Origin: Bacteroidota bacterium
GTDB taxonomy: Bacteria > Bacteroidota > Ignavibacteria > UBA10030 > UBA8401
DNA: 64,000 nucleotides
Direction: 5' to 3'
NCBI GenBank assembly: GCA_021796215.1
Contig: JAJYOK010000003.1
Location: 1-64,000, forward strand
The translations under genes and the position numbers were made by a program. Each line of letters starts with the position of its first letter. Position 1 is the first letter of the stretch. The notes below the pieces were generated by a model that was not told where the DNA came from, searched no databases, and worked only from the letters and a program-made list of their open reading frames with translations. Positions 7,780 to 17,072 of this stretch are shown here, piece after piece.

Positions 7780-9054
7780 TTAACTAGCAACCGCACGATT
7801 TTCGATTGATAATAATCCCAGCACAATTTGATGGAAAAATATTAAAGCAACAAATGGTAAAACAAAATAATAAGAAATGCCATTGACTGTTATTGAAACA
7901 GCTATAATGTTGACAAATAACAGAAAAATAAAGGGATTAAAACGATTCTTAAACCTCATGGCATAATTAAATATTTTTTTCCAGAGATACATCAGGAGTG
8001 ACAGTCCTATAATTCCGTATTGAAAAAATGACATCAGGATACTGCTTTCAAAATTTCCAGGAAATCCCATAATTTTTTCATAATACTTTGGAGAATCTTT
8101 TAACCCAATTCCAAAAATATAATCTCCGATATGTAAGTCTACTAGATGTTTCCAAAACTCTGAATAGTTGTTTACTCTATATTGGAGAGTGTCCGGTTGC
8201 AACGCCTGGTAATTTTCCCATAAAGAGATAATATCGGCAAGTGTATACAATATAATGATTATTAAAATGGAAAAAAATAAAAGAATATACTTGCGAACAA
8301 ATGAGAAATAATATGCTACATAAAATAAATCAGTTACAATTATTCCTGCTAGCCCAAACCTGGATGTGTTAAATATTACTGCAATAAAAATAGTAATTAA
8401 ACCAAATAAAAATTTTTTCTCTTTTGTTTCATGATAAACTATCAAGCAAATTAAATTGTAAAAGGGTAATTGTGAACCCCAATAATTGTGTTGTCCTAAC
8501 AGACCAGACAGTGGAAAGTGAAAGGAAGAAGTCAACCCACCTGTGAAATTTCCCAACATATTTAATACAATACGATTTTCCCAACCGCTGTATAATTGGA
8601 CTCCATTAGGATCTTCCCAAATAACGCCGATATAATGCCCGATCGAGGATTCGTAAATTGACAGCACAAATTGTATAAAGAATGCAATGATGATAAATCT
8701 AAAAACCTTTTCTATTATTCTTTTAATTTCATCGCTTGGATGACGATATAAGAAATGAAAAATAAATAAACTGAGAGCGTATGGAAAACAAGCAGCCAGA
8801 AATGTGCGCGCCGATAAACTGGTAACAATGAACTGTTCTGTCGTTAAAATTATATTTGCGATAAAATAAAATGAAAAAAAACGTGCGTGACCGTCCAGAT
8901 GGTTCTTTTTACCACTTTTCACCACAAAGCCCAGTGAGAGAAGTATTAAAAAAATATAGTATACTGTTATTTGATTGTCTCTTCCGACCTCCGCCATTTG
9001 TGAAAAAATGGGAAAATAGAGAACCAATAAAACCATTATCACCGTGTAGGCCAT
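7780..9054 (-). CDS. O-antigen/polysaccharide polymerase-like membrane protein (Wzy type)
   Basis: The 424-residue protein is hydrophobic throughout, with roughly ten to twelve membrane segments and one larger loop at about 265-330 (ENYQALQPDTLQYRVNNYSE and neighbours). This is the topology of Wzy polymerases and O-antigen ligases. An S-R-F-G-L-A-G segment after a transmembrane helix resembles the conserved core of the O-antigen_ligase family. Sequence is poorly conserved in this family, so the call rests on topology and on context between glycosyltransferases in a cluster with Wzx. It would polymerise repeat units on the periplasmic face. Confidence 0.75.
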   Translation of the reverse strand: MAYTVIMVLLVLYFPIFSQMAEVGRDNQITVYYIFLILLSLGFVVKSGKKNHLDGHARFFSFYFIANIILTTEQFIVTSLSARTFLAACFPYALSLFIFHFLYRHPSDEIKRIIEKVFRFIIIAFFIQFVLSIYESSIGHYIGVIWEDPNGVQLYSGWENRIVLNMLGNFTGGLTSSFHFPLSGLLGQHNYWGSQLPFYNLICLIVYHETKEKKFLFGLITIFIAVIFNTSRFGLAGIIVTDLFYVAYYFSFVRKYILLFFSILIIIILYTLADIISLWENYQALQPDTLQYRVNNYSEFWKHLVDLHIGDYIFGIGLKDSPKYYEKIMGFPGNFESSILMSFFQYGIIGLSLLMYLWKKIFNYAMRFKNRFNPFIFLLFVNIIAVSITVNGISYYFVLPFVALIFFHQIVLGLLSIENRAVAS

Positions 9055-9057
9055 ACA

Positions 9058-10245
9058 TTACATCAATTCAGAAATAATAGACATAATCCTATGAGAAAAA
9101 TTATCGAGATTCCATTCCTTGTCCTTTTTATAACCTTCATTAACCAGTTTCTGCCGCAAATTCCCATCATCAAATAATTTCTCAATTTTATTGGCAATAT
9201 CCTCAGGATCATAAGGATCAATCAGAAGAACGGCATTACCCACTTGTTCAGGAATACCGTAAATATTTGATGTAATCACGGGGCATCCAAGGGCAAATGC
9301 TTCTAATTGTGGAATATTGGTCGGTCCCAGAAAGGTCGGCATTACTAATGCCAATGCTTTTTTATACAACGCGACCAGCTCATGATTACTTACATACTTA
9401 AGATTAATTACCTGGTTCGTAAGATTAAGATTTTTTATTAGTTCGCTAACTTCTTCTCCGGCGTTTTTGGGCGAACCAACAAACACTGCATGTATTTCTC
9501 TTCCTCTTTGCTTAAGTATTGATAAAGCCCGTAATAAACCTATGTGATTCTTATGCTTCCAAAATTGAGCCGGATAAAAAATGAATGTGTCGGGCAAGTT
9601 ATATTGCAAAAGAACGTTCGTGTTAATATTTTTCTCGTACACGTACGGAGGTGCTACATATGGAAGCACATAAATTTTCTTTTCGTCAATTGCATAATTT
9701 TCAATAACATGATCCCTGCCGACTTCCGAATCGACAAGAATCGCACGTGCATAGTGGCAAACACGGGTATAATGCAGTTCCCTTTTGCCGGCTGTTCCCT
9801 CTGCAGACACCTCCGGAAATTCCGGATGATAAATATGCATTAGATCGAAGATCGGAATTATTCCCGGCAATGTTGACTCATACACGAACGAATCATTGTT
9901 CGGATACAGAACAATGTCGGGTTTGATCCTTCTTAGAATTCGTAACAAATCAAAGATGAAGCCGCCAACATTACGCCATAATTTCAAGCCAAGAAAAGGG
10001 ATTATAAGAAAACCTTTTCGAACAACTCGTTCCAAAAAGCTTCGGCGAAATTTCAATACCGTACAGCGTTCTTTCGGAATAAATTCACACCAATGGTCAT
10101 CTTCATAAACGACTGAAATTTTATATTTTTGTGCATCAAATAAACAAATTGCGTCCAAGATTGAGAGAGAATATTGAAACTTCCCTCCTCCTGAAGGATC
10201 TGCCGTTAACACGATGGCAATATGTTTAACAGTGGGTTCACTCAT
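9058..10245 (-). CDS. Glycosyltransferase family 4
   Basis: The 395-residue protein shows an N-terminal acceptor domain with a G-G-G-K-F-Q-Y glycine-rich start and a C-terminal GT4 domain: FIFYPAQFWKHKNH, AVFVGSPKNAGEE, YVSNHELVALYKKA and PTFLGPTNIPQLEAFALGCP. The last block contains the conserved glutamate (LEAF) that contacts the nucleotide sugar. It sits between the second aminotransferase (14-base gap) and the polymerase (3-base gap). The sugar is unknown. It probably acts on the cytoplasmic repeat unit. Confidence 0.9.
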   Translation of the reverse strand: MSEPTVKHIAIVLTADPSGGGKFQYSLSILDAICLFDAQKYKISVVYEDDHWCEFIPKERCTVLKFRRSFLERVVRKGFLIIPFLGLKLWRNVGGFIFDLLRILRRIKPDIVLYPNNDSFVYESTLPGIIPIFDLMHIYHPEFPEVSAEGTAGKRELHYTRVCHYARAILVDSEVGRDHVIENYAIDEKKIYVLPYVAPPYVYEKNINTNVLLQYNLPDTFIFYPAQFWKHKNHIGLLRALSILKQRGREIHAVFVGSPKNAGEEVSELIKNLNLTNQVINLKYVSNHELVALYKKALALVMPTFLGPTNIPQLEAFALGCPVITSNIYGIPEQVGNAVLLIDPYDPEDIANKIEKLFDDGNLRQKLVNEGYKKDKEWNLDNFSHRIMSIISELM

Positions 10246-10258
10246 CAGAAATAAAACC

Positions 10259-11386
10259 TTACGCTTTCAATGAACGAATCGTCTTACAAATGAATTCTAT
10301 TTGTTCTTCTTTTAATCCCGAACCGGACGGAAGATATAAACCATTCTCTGCCAGCCAGTCAGTGACGGGATATTCACCTCTGCAATCACATCCAAATTTT
10401 TGTAGTCCGCCTTGTCTATGCATTCCGGAAAAAAATAATCTGCTGTCAATCCCTTTCTCACGGAGCTTTTTCATCAACTCGTCCCTGCTCATTCCAAATT
10501 TGTTTTTTTCGACGACAATACCGTTCATCCAATAGACATTCTTTGCCCATGTTTTTTCGGGCTGAAATGTTATACCGGAAATGTCGCCAAGAACCTCCTT
10601 ATAAATGGCATTGTGTTTCCTTCGGATATCAACATATTCCTCAATCCTTTCCACCTGTGCAAATCCTACTGCGGCGTGCAGGTTCGACATTCGATAATTG
10701 AATCCAATGTCGTCGTGCGTATACGTTCGTTGTCCGGTGAGAGGGAAGCAAAGATTTTTGAAATATCTGCATTTTTCGGCAAGCGCATCATCGTTGGTAA
10801 CAACCATTCCCCCTTCTCCGGTCGTTGCAATTTTGTTAGAGAAAAAACTGAACGCTGCAATATCACCAATGGATCCGCATTTCTGTCCTTTATATGTCGC
10901 GCCATGGACTTCTGCCGCATCTTCGATGACTTTTAAATGATATTTTTTTGCAATATTCAAAATAGGTGTCATGTCGCAGGGATGACCGTAAATATGAACA
11001 GGCATGATTGCTTTTGTTCTCTTCGTAATCTTTTCTTCGATCTTTGAGGAATCAATATTCCATGTCTCTTTTTCAGCATCGACAAAAACAGGCGTGGCTC
11101 CGGTGTAGCATACCGCAAACGCGCTGGCGATCATTGTAAAATTTGGGATAATCACTTCATCACCTTCATTGATGCCAAGCGTAACCAAAGATAGATGAAG
11201 CGCAACCGTTCCATTGCATACCGCTATGCCATGTTTTACGCCACAATATTTGGCAAAACTCTCCTCAAATAATGAGATGTATTTCCCTGCAGAAGAAATC
11301 CATCCTGTTTCAATTGCTTCAAGCAAATATTTTTTTTCATTCCCATCAAGAAATGGTTCACAGACCGGTATGAATCCTTCAGCCAT
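10259..11386 (-). CDS. DegT/DnrJ/EryC1/StrS-family PLP aminotransferase
   Basis: I choose the ATG at 11386 (375 residues, MAEGFIPVCEPFL) because GGAGGA lies six bases upstream and homologues begin similarly; a longer frame would start at 11425. The fold-type I sugar aminotransferase motifs are clear: SSAGKYISLFEE, CNGTVALHLSL, a V-I-E-D-A-A-E block for the PLP ring and FFSNKIATTGEGGM with the Schiff-base lysine. It aminates a keto nucleotide sugar at C3 or C4. The start overlaps the upstream cupin gene by eight bases. It is the second such enzyme in the cluster and has no CBS domain. Confidence 0.92.
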   Translation of the reverse strand: MAEGFIPVCEPFLDGNEKKYLLEAIETGWISSAGKYISLFEESFAKYCGVKHGIAVCNGTVALHLSLVTLGINEGDEVIIPNFTMIASAFAVCYTGATPVFVDAEKETWNIDSSKIEEKITKRTKAIMPVHIYGHPCDMTPILNIAKKYHLKVIEDAAEVHGATYKGQKCGSIGDIAAFSFFSNKIATTGEGGMVVTNDDALAEKCRYFKNLCFPLTGQRTYTHDDIGFNYRMSNLHAAVGFAQVERIEEYVDIRRKHNAIYKEVLGDISGITFQPEKTWAKNVYWMNGIVVEKNKFGMSRDELMKKLREKGIDSRLFFSGMHRQGGLQKFGCDCRGEYPVTDWLAENGLYLPSGSGLKEEQIEFICKTIRSLKA

Positions 11387-11789
11387 TGATTCCTCCAAAA
11401 CGTTTTTTATCTTCTTCCCCGGCATACGGTCCTTGTTTCACTTCAATCATTTCTGTCTCTTCGATCATTGTAAATCCATGCCCGCCCGATGCTAGTAAAA
11501 CAACATCGCCTGTCTTCACTTCCCGACTTTCAAGGTATTTTTGATCCCTCGAATAAAAATCGATTTTGACTCTTCCCCTTCGTATAAATAATGTCTCCAA
11601 TGTAAAAAACACCTCACGCTGGACTTTATTGTGCGTATGTGCAGGGATTGAATATCCCGTAGGGCGTTTCATATAAGCAAGCTGTTGCGAGAATTCGTTC
11701 GGTGTAAAGAATTCGATTCCATCTTTTGAAAATTCGGACGGAATGATAATCGCTATGATTTCTTCGCCGTGCATTATTTTTTTCGTCAT
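11379..11789 (-). CDS. Small cupin-fold protein
   Basis: The 136-residue protein has a cupin-type arrangement: P-A-H-T-H near residue 53, a glutamate at V-Q-R-E-V, a central L-F-I-R-R-G-R-V strand pair, and GDVVLLASGGHGF as the second motif with its histidine. Such single-domain cupins occur beside sugar aminotransferases and nucleotide-sugar genes, where relatives act as isomerases or epimerases or have no known reaction. It is translationally coupled to the aminotransferase. I infer a role in the same sugar pathway, with no specific reaction supported. Confidence 0.7.
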   Translation of the reverse strand: MTKKIMHGEEIIAIIIPSEFSKDGIEFFTPNEFSQQLAYMKRPTGYSIPAHTHNKVQREVFFTLETLFIRRGRVKIDFYSRDQKYLESREVKTGDVVLLASGGHGFTMIEETEMIEVKQGPYAGEEDKKRFGGING

Positions 11790-11843
11790 ATTTTTATCCT
11801 TGTTGTAAATAATTTCAAAGAGTGATCAAAAGCAAAACCAGCA

Positions 11844-13310
11844 TTATGAAAGACCAACAATTACCTTCATTTCATTCCACATTTTCCCGAAATCATTTCT
11901 TGCGAAGGTTTTGAAAAACACAATAAACAAGATAACCGCTAAAACCGTAATGATGAGAAATGGCAAAATTGTTATTGTAAATCCAGCAAACTTAAACAGA
12001 GCTAGGATAAGTAGTGTTGCTGCTGCCATTGATACGCTACTATAAAGTGAGGGAAGTAAAAGTTTGATATATTCCATTTTTTTAAATGCAAACATTTTTG
12101 ATGTCAGCACTAATTGAATTCCTGCATACAACCAGTCATTAAACGCCCGAACCAGACAAAAAGCAATCAATCCATTTATTGCACCAAATGGGTAACAGAC
12201 AGCAGCAAAAAGGAGATTGATCATGACCGCTTTCGGATAGACATCAGGGCGATTTAGAATTTTAAACATATCCCGTTGTGCCCAAATAAGCCGTGCAACT
12301 CCTTCGCCGATTACACCGATGGACAGCACGAGGGGAAGCCCCTGCCATTTATTGGAAAAAAGCAAAGGGACCGCATCAAATGAAAGTACCGCGACAGCAA
12401 TTGTCACCGGAATATTTACCAGCATAACTCTTTTGCTCACTTCAAAAAATCCATTTCGCACTTTTTCAATTTCGGCCTGCATCTTGCTCAACATAGGAAA
12501 AACAATCCCTCCGATAGGCCCGTTGATTGTATTATAGAGAACAAATATAATTTGGCGTCCAATGGTATAAATTCCAAGTACCGATAAATTTCCAAAGTAA
12601 CCGAGGAAAATACTATCAAGGTTAGAATAAAGATATTCTTGCACTTTTTCCGTAATGATCCATTTTCCAAATTTCAACATCTGTTTCATCGCCTCTATTG
12701 AAAAAACGAATCGTGGAATCCATTTCCCTACCATCCAATATGCTATGTTTACAAACAAACTTTTTGAAACTTCCCCAACAACAAGCGACCATACGCCATA
12801 TCCCAAATAAGCAAGAGGCAACGTAATACATAGTGAAACAAAAAGCGGCAGTATTCTTATTTTAAATAATCTTTTAAATTTCATCTCCTTTTGAAGCAAT
12901 GCCCATTGGATAGTACCAGCCCCATTAAAAACGACTGCTAGACCAAGGACTGGAAGAACCTTTCCGATCAAAGGTTCATGATAAATACTTGCGACAATTG
13001 GAGCAACTATCCACATCAACCCTAAAACGAATATACTTAAAACCATATTCGACCAGAACGCCGTGCTAAGATATGTCTGATCTATTTCTTTCTCTTTGAT
13101 GATGAAATCGCTAAACCCGAGTCCCTGTATTAGGTTAATAACACCAATGAATACACTGCAAATGCTGATAATTCCAAAATCGGACGGTACGAGAATCTTT
13201 GCAAGTAAAACGGTAATAATAGGAGTAATAAGTCGTGGCAGGATAAAACCAAATGCAACCCACTTTACCGATTTTAAAGAATGCCGTTTTATTTGATCGT
13301 TCGTTTCCAT
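11844..13310 (-). CDS. Wzx-type polysaccharide flippase (MOP superfamily)
   Basis: The 488-residue membrane protein starts at the ATG at 13310, immediately after the preceding stop codon. It has about twelve to fourteen hydrophobic segments. The N-terminal pattern (W-V-A-F-G-F-I-L-P-R, then LVPSDFGIISICSVF) is that of the WzxC/Polysacc_synt_3 group. Family members flip lipid-linked repeat units or carry oligosaccharides across the inner membrane. With the initiating transferase and the polymerase-like protein this completes a Wzx/Wzy set. Confidence 0.9.
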   Translation of the reverse strand: METNDQIKRHSLKSVKWVAFGFILPRLITPIITVLLAKILVPSDFGIISICSVFIGVINLIQGLGFSDFIIKEKEIDQTYLSTAFWSNMVLSIFVLGLMWIVAPIVASIYHEPLIGKVLPVLGLAVVFNGAGTIQWALLQKEMKFKRLFKIRILPLFVSLCITLPLAYLGYGVWSLVVGEVSKSLFVNIAYWMVGKWIPRFVFSIEAMKQMLKFGKWIITEKVQEYLYSNLDSIFLGYFGNLSVLGIYTIGRQIIFVLYNTINGPIGGIVFPMLSKMQAEIEKVRNGFFEVSKRVMLVNIPVTIAVAVLSFDAVPLLFSNKWQGLPLVLSIGVIGEGVARLIWAQRDMFKILNRPDVYPKAVMINLLFAAVCYPFGAINGLIAFCLVRAFNDWLYAGIQLVLTSKMFAFKKMEYIKLLLPSLYSSVSMAAATLLILALFKFAGFTITILPFLIITVLAVILFIVFFKTFARNDFGKMWNEMKVIVGLS

Positions 13311-13313
13311 CAA

Positions 13314-14060
13314 TTACAAACTTTGATTCCTCTTTATTGCTACTGCAAGTTCTTGTGCTAATAACTTTGAACCTAATTTATTGTAATGAATACCATCATC
13401 CAATAGTACATCGTTTGTTTCAGATACTTTATACATATCAATCACTTGTGCATTGTGTCGCTGCGCAGCCTTTCCAATTGCGTCGTTGTAGTTGTTAATG
13501 TGCTGAATAAATCCGTACGACCGGCGGTCATTTTCCGGCGACGTGCGGGCAATATTGACAACAATAGGCGTACTGCCAAATTCTTTCACCGCACTCAATA
13601 AATAATCGTATCCATAAGAAAATTTCGACAACGGCACATATTGCCTTGGAAAGTGCTTCGTAAAGAAAATTCTTCTTTTAGAAAGTTGTCCAATAACAAA
13701 TTCTTTCAAAAATAAAGGTTTAATATTTCCGATAACATATTTGCCGAATCTTCTGCTGAATAAACGAGGCGCACAATCCACAATACCCAGCTGTATCACG
13801 ACATATTTGGGATAGAAAAATATCATATCGTCATAAACATATTGGTCAAAGATTTGTTCTTGAATGGTGTTGGTTCTCTTCCCGCGGTTTATTATTTCAA
13901 AACGGTTTCCCAATTCTTGCTGTAGCAGGTAGGGATAGGTTTCTTCATACAGTAACGATTCGTCCGGTCTTGGCATTGAGAGTGAGTCAGAGAGAATAAC
14001 GATGATTTCTTTCTTTGAACTGAAATCAGAATATTTTTGTATGGTTTCTTTCGTTAGCAT
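13314..14060 (-). CDS. SGNH/GDSL-family hydrolase
   Basis: The 248-residue protein shows the SGNH blocks in order: I-L-S-D-S-L-S with the nucleophile serine near residue 25, an N-R-G-K-R-T-N block II, Q-L-G-I-V-D in place of the usual G-x-N-D, and a C-terminal D-D-G-I-H-Y-N carrying the catalytic Asp-His. No signal peptide is visible, so it probably acts in the cytoplasm. Relatives in polysaccharide clusters add or remove O-acetyl groups; here it may act on the repeat unit or its precursors. It lies between the polysialyltransferase-like gene and the flippase. Confidence 0.8.
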   Translation of the reverse strand: MLTKETIQKYSDFSSKKEIIVILSDSLSMPRPDESLLYEETYPYLLQQELGNRFEIINRGKRTNTIQEQIFDQYVYDDMIFFYPKYVVIQLGIVDCAPRLFSRRFGKYVIGNIKPLFLKEFVIGQLSKRRIFFTKHFPRQYVPLSKFSYGYDYLLSAVKEFGSTPIVVNIARTSPENDRRSYGFIQHINNYNDAIGKAAQRHNAQVIDMYKVSETNDVLLDDGIHYNKLGSKLLAQELAVAIKRNQSL

Positions 14061-14077
14061 GCAAAAACAAAATCGAT

Positions 14078-15088
14078 TTATTGATATCTTTCCGATAATT
14101 CTTTTTCCAACTCTTCTAACGTCGTCGGATAAAGTATTTTTGAAGGTGCGTATTGTTCAATGTAGCTAATCCTCAAATGGCGAAGATTTTCATCTTCATA
14201 AGGAAGTAGTTTTAGCAAAGAAATAGCCTTTACCCCCATGTTGGCTAAGTTCGGCAAAGCAATTGACCAGCATCCAATTACGCATTGGCAAGTAGAGAAA
14301 TCGATAAATTCCACAGGAATGAAACTTTCTATTTCATGAAAACCATAACGGAGTGTGACCAAAGAAAGCCCAAGTCTCGGATGTCCTTTTACCAAGGTAT
14401 TAAATTTTTTAAGCAGGTTAAAAAGTTTATCAACAACCGCTTGATTGGAATCAAACAATCCTTCAAAGTTGGTTTCAGCGTCGAGCATCAAAATAAATGA
14501 TTCGTTATTTGCAAAATGGGTTGAGAATTTCTTTCGCACTGCAATGAGTTCTTTTTGCGCGGCTTGAATATTTTGATTTGTATTTGAGTTTAAGTAAGAA
14601 ATCGACAGACCAGAAATCTTTTGATTGATATAAAAGAAAGTCTCAAAACGGACGCCATATAAAACTGAATATATAACATCTATAATTCTTCTCTTGACCA
14701 ACTTGAAACCTTCTTCAATCGGAATACTCAGAAATATCTCGTTCTTATCTTTAAGAAAATTTATACATGAACAGCCTAAAAGGTCGTAAAAGGACGAAAA
14801 AAAGAAAATTTTTGAACCCACAATCCCCTTTAATAATTTCGATCTAATCTGTTTTAAGTTCTTCCATTCGTAAATCCATTGCAATAATTGTTTTGGCTGC
14901 TTAAGTTTACTCTCAATAAAAAGAACATCTGTATTATTAATTGATAAAATCTTCAAAAATTTGTGGCACTGATGTGAATTTACAATTATAATAAGATGCT
15001 GCGCATTCTTATCTCTTTCAATGAATGCTAAAATATGAGAGACATCATTGTACGCCGAACACAAATATATATAATCGTAATGTTGCAT
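14078..15088 (-). CDS. Putative sialyl/polysialyltransferase-like glycosyltransferase
   Basis: No close family is obvious at sight. The 336-residue protein has an I-P-I-E-E-G-F segment near residue 125 and K-G-H-P-R-L-G near residue 240, followed by a conserved-looking C-V-I-G-C-W-S-I-A-L stretch. Bacterial sialyltransferases of the GT52/polysialyltransferase type carry a D/E-D/E-G motif and a downstream H-P motif that bind CMP-sialic acid, and the order and spacing here agree. The gene sits in a cluster with a NeuB-family synthase and a CMP-sugar synthetase, which need such a transferase. I infer a nonulosonate transferase. An alternative is an uncharacterised GT-B enzyme. Confidence 0.55.
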   Translation of the reverse strand: MQHYDYIYLCSAYNDVSHILAFIERDKNAQHLIIIVNSHQCHKFLKILSINNTDVLFIESKLKQPKQLLQWIYEWKNLKQIRSKLLKGIVGSKIFFFSSFYDLLGCSCINFLKDKNEIFLSIPIEEGFKLVKRRIIDVIYSVLYGVRFETFFYINQKISGLSISYLNSNTNQNIQAAQKELIAVRKKFSTHFANNESFILMLDAETNFEGLFDSNQAVVDKLFNLLKKFNTLVKGHPRLGLSLVTLRYGFHEIESFIPVEFIDFSTCQCVIGCWSIALPNLANMGVKAISLLKLLPYEDENLRHLRISYIEQYAPSKILYPTTLEELEKELSERYQ

Positions 15089-15141
15089 AGTAAAACAAAA
15101 AAATCATCGACAAAAAGGTTACAGATAGATTTAAAACATTC

Positions 15142-16107
15142 TTAATTCTTTTGGAAAGGGTTTATCGTTTCATAGAATGAAAAACTTCTTACGTGGTCAT
15201 AAATAGTTAGAAACCTAGACTGATCATCATTCAGAAACGATTTGACTTCACGGTATAATCCAGGTTTAAATTTAATATCAAGCTCATCATCAATTGGAAT
15301 GGGTTTAACTTCAAGGTCCCCAACGTTTTGGACTTGTAGTTTTTCCAATGGACGTAAAATTAAACGGTGTTTTTTCGTAAGGATTTCCACACCCCACCTG
15401 CCTGGTGCTTCCCAGTTTGCTTGATAGGAAAATAACGCGCCACTTTCTGAAACACCTGCACCAGTAAATACCGAAGCATGAGGATGCCACGACGTCCCGC
15501 CACTCGTAAAAGATGCAATTTTTTTTGGCTTTCCTCCTAAGAAAAAAGCCAAATCTAAAACATGGGTTGAGTTTACATAAAACCAATTTTCCTTTACACC
15601 CTGCGCTTTTTGTAACCCCTCAATGATATGCGACCATTCCGTGAATTCAAAGTGGAATGATGTTACCCCCCCATCTTCGTGAATAATATCTTCCGCTTTA
15701 AACACAGAACTATAAAATCTTCGATTGTAGGCAACAAAAACTTCCGCATTCTTCCGTTTTGCTATCTGCGCAACGCTTTCAATCTCTTTCGTCGTCAAAC
15801 CTCCCGGTTTTTCAACTAAAACCTTCTTCACACCTGTTTCAAGAATTTGAATGGCAACCGATGCTAATTGTTCTACGCTCACCGCTACAATCGCATGCTC
15901 AGGAATAGAAATGCTATTGCGAAGGTATTCTGCCATTCCTCCTGTTTTGGGGACTATACCCGATCTACTTTCAAATTTTTTTGCGGATTCCGTCCCTCTT
16001 CCAATAACTTCAAAAGGTACATCAAGAGATTGAAGAACCTTACAATATTCGATTCCCATAAGTCCTGTTCCGACCAGCCAGATATTTTTTTTTACGTAAT
16101 TGGACAT
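15142..16107 (-). CDS. Gfo/Idh/MocA-family oxidoreductase (second of two)
   Basis: The 321-residue protein opens with an NAD(P)-binding G-T-G-L-M-G motif and carries the family's V-E-K-P-G-G block near residue 98, with the conserved lysine. A-Y-N-R-R-F-Y follows and a C-terminal beta-sheet domain completes it. Members oxidise or reduce hydroxyl groups of sugars and nucleotide sugars. It overlaps the first Gfo/Idh gene by 16 bases. The pair could carry out paired oxidation and reduction at a ring carbon. The substrate is unknown. Confidence 0.87.
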   Translation of the reverse strand: MSNYVKKNIWLVGTGLMGIEYCKVLQSLDVPFEVIGRGTESAKKFESRSGIVPKTGGMAEYLRNSISIPEHAIVAVSVEQLASVAIQILETGVKKVLVEKPGGLTTKEIESVAQIAKRKNAEVFVAYNRRFYSSVFKAEDIIHEDGGVTSFHFEFTEWSHIIEGLQKAQGVKENWFYVNSTHVLDLAFFLGGKPKKIASFTSGGTSWHPHASVFTGAGVSESGALFSYQANWEAPGRWGVEILTKKHRLILRPLEKLQVQNVGDLEVKPIPIDDELDIKFKPGLYREVKSFLNDDQSRFLTIYDHVRSFSFYETINPFQKN

Positions 16108-17072
16108 GATGTAATTATCTCTTCCGGTTTTAAAATTTGTAAATGCTTTATAAAAGTTCGAAGCAAAGGGAGATGAAGCTTTTGAGATTCTTCGTAAGGA
16201 GTAAGATCACATGTCCGGGTATCGATAATGCGCTCTACGGCGTGATGGGTTAATTGGCTTTGGAAGAGAACGGTAAATTGTTCCTCTTTCCATTTCTCCT
16301 CTTGATTCCCTTTTCCGATCAAAACTTTCCCTTCAGATTCTTTAATAATAAACTCTGTTTTTTCCCAGCGCAAATAAGTAACTAAATTTATCCCCGATCC
16401 GTTGTAACAGGCTATAGAGAATCGTTCATGGTTACTAAATTCTCCTGATAACCGTCCGGTAAACTCAATATATCCGTTGCGCTTGCTTTGCGTGATTATC
16501 TTATCCAAATCCGGGAAACCAATATGATAATTAGTTGAATTGCTGAAATATGAAAATAAATCAATCATGTGTATGGCATTGCTTCCCAACGCCCACGACG
16601 TGCCCGTCACACTAAGTTCAATTGGTTTTTCACCCTGCAATTCTTTTTTTATGTTTTGATAGACAGGCCACATTCTGCGCGGACAATTGACCCATGCAGA
16701 AACATTTTTCTTTGACAGTAAAGCGGAAACAGCGGAAAAATCTTCTTCCCGTTGGAACAAAAATTTTTCCAAAATCAATGCGCGAACATTTTTTGCGGCA
16801 AGAAGTTCTTCAATAATTTTTCTTCGCACATTCGAATTCGATGCGACGATTGCAACATCAATAGTGTTCGAAATATCGTTCAAACTCGAGCAATAATGGA
16901 CTTCCCGAACTTTTGTTTCTTTCGATACTTCCAAGAATCTTTTTTTTGCTGTTTCAAGGGATGATGGATTTGGATCGACCACATCCACTGCAGCTTCTCG
17001 ATCAATCAGTGAAAGAGCTTGGAGATGGCGGCTTCCAAGTTGCCCAGCGCCAATTATTGCAATCTTAACCAT
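16092..17072 (-). CDS. Gfo/Idh/MocA-family oxidoreductase (first of two)
   Basis: The 326-residue protein has an N-terminal G-A-G-Q-L-G-S-R-H dinucleotide motif, a V-D-P-N-P segment ending strand two, I-L-E-K-F-L-F where the family has E-K-P, and N-C-P-R-R-M-W where others have N-x-R. The C-terminal half is less typical. It overlaps the CMP-sugar synthetase by eight bases. In Campylobacter legionaminate synthesis an oxidoreductase of this superfamily (PtmF) acts early on the amino sugar; a comparable role is possible here but is inference. Confidence 0.82.
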   Translation of the reverse strand: MVKIAIIGAGQLGSRHLQALSLIDREAAVDVVDPNPSSLETAKKRFLEVSKETKVREVHYCSSLNDISNTIDVAIVASNSNVRRKIIEELLAAKNVRALILEKFLFQREEDFSAVSALLSKKNVSAWVNCPRRMWPVYQNIKKELQGEKPIELSVTGTSWALGSNAIHMIDLFSYFSNSTNYHIGFPDLDKIITQSKRNGYIEFTGRLSGEFSNHERFSIACYNGSGINLVTYLRWEKTEFIIKESEGKVLIGKGNQEEKWKEEQFTVLFQSQLTHHAVERIIDTRTCDLTPYEESQKLHLPLLRTFIKHLQILKPEEIITSCPIT

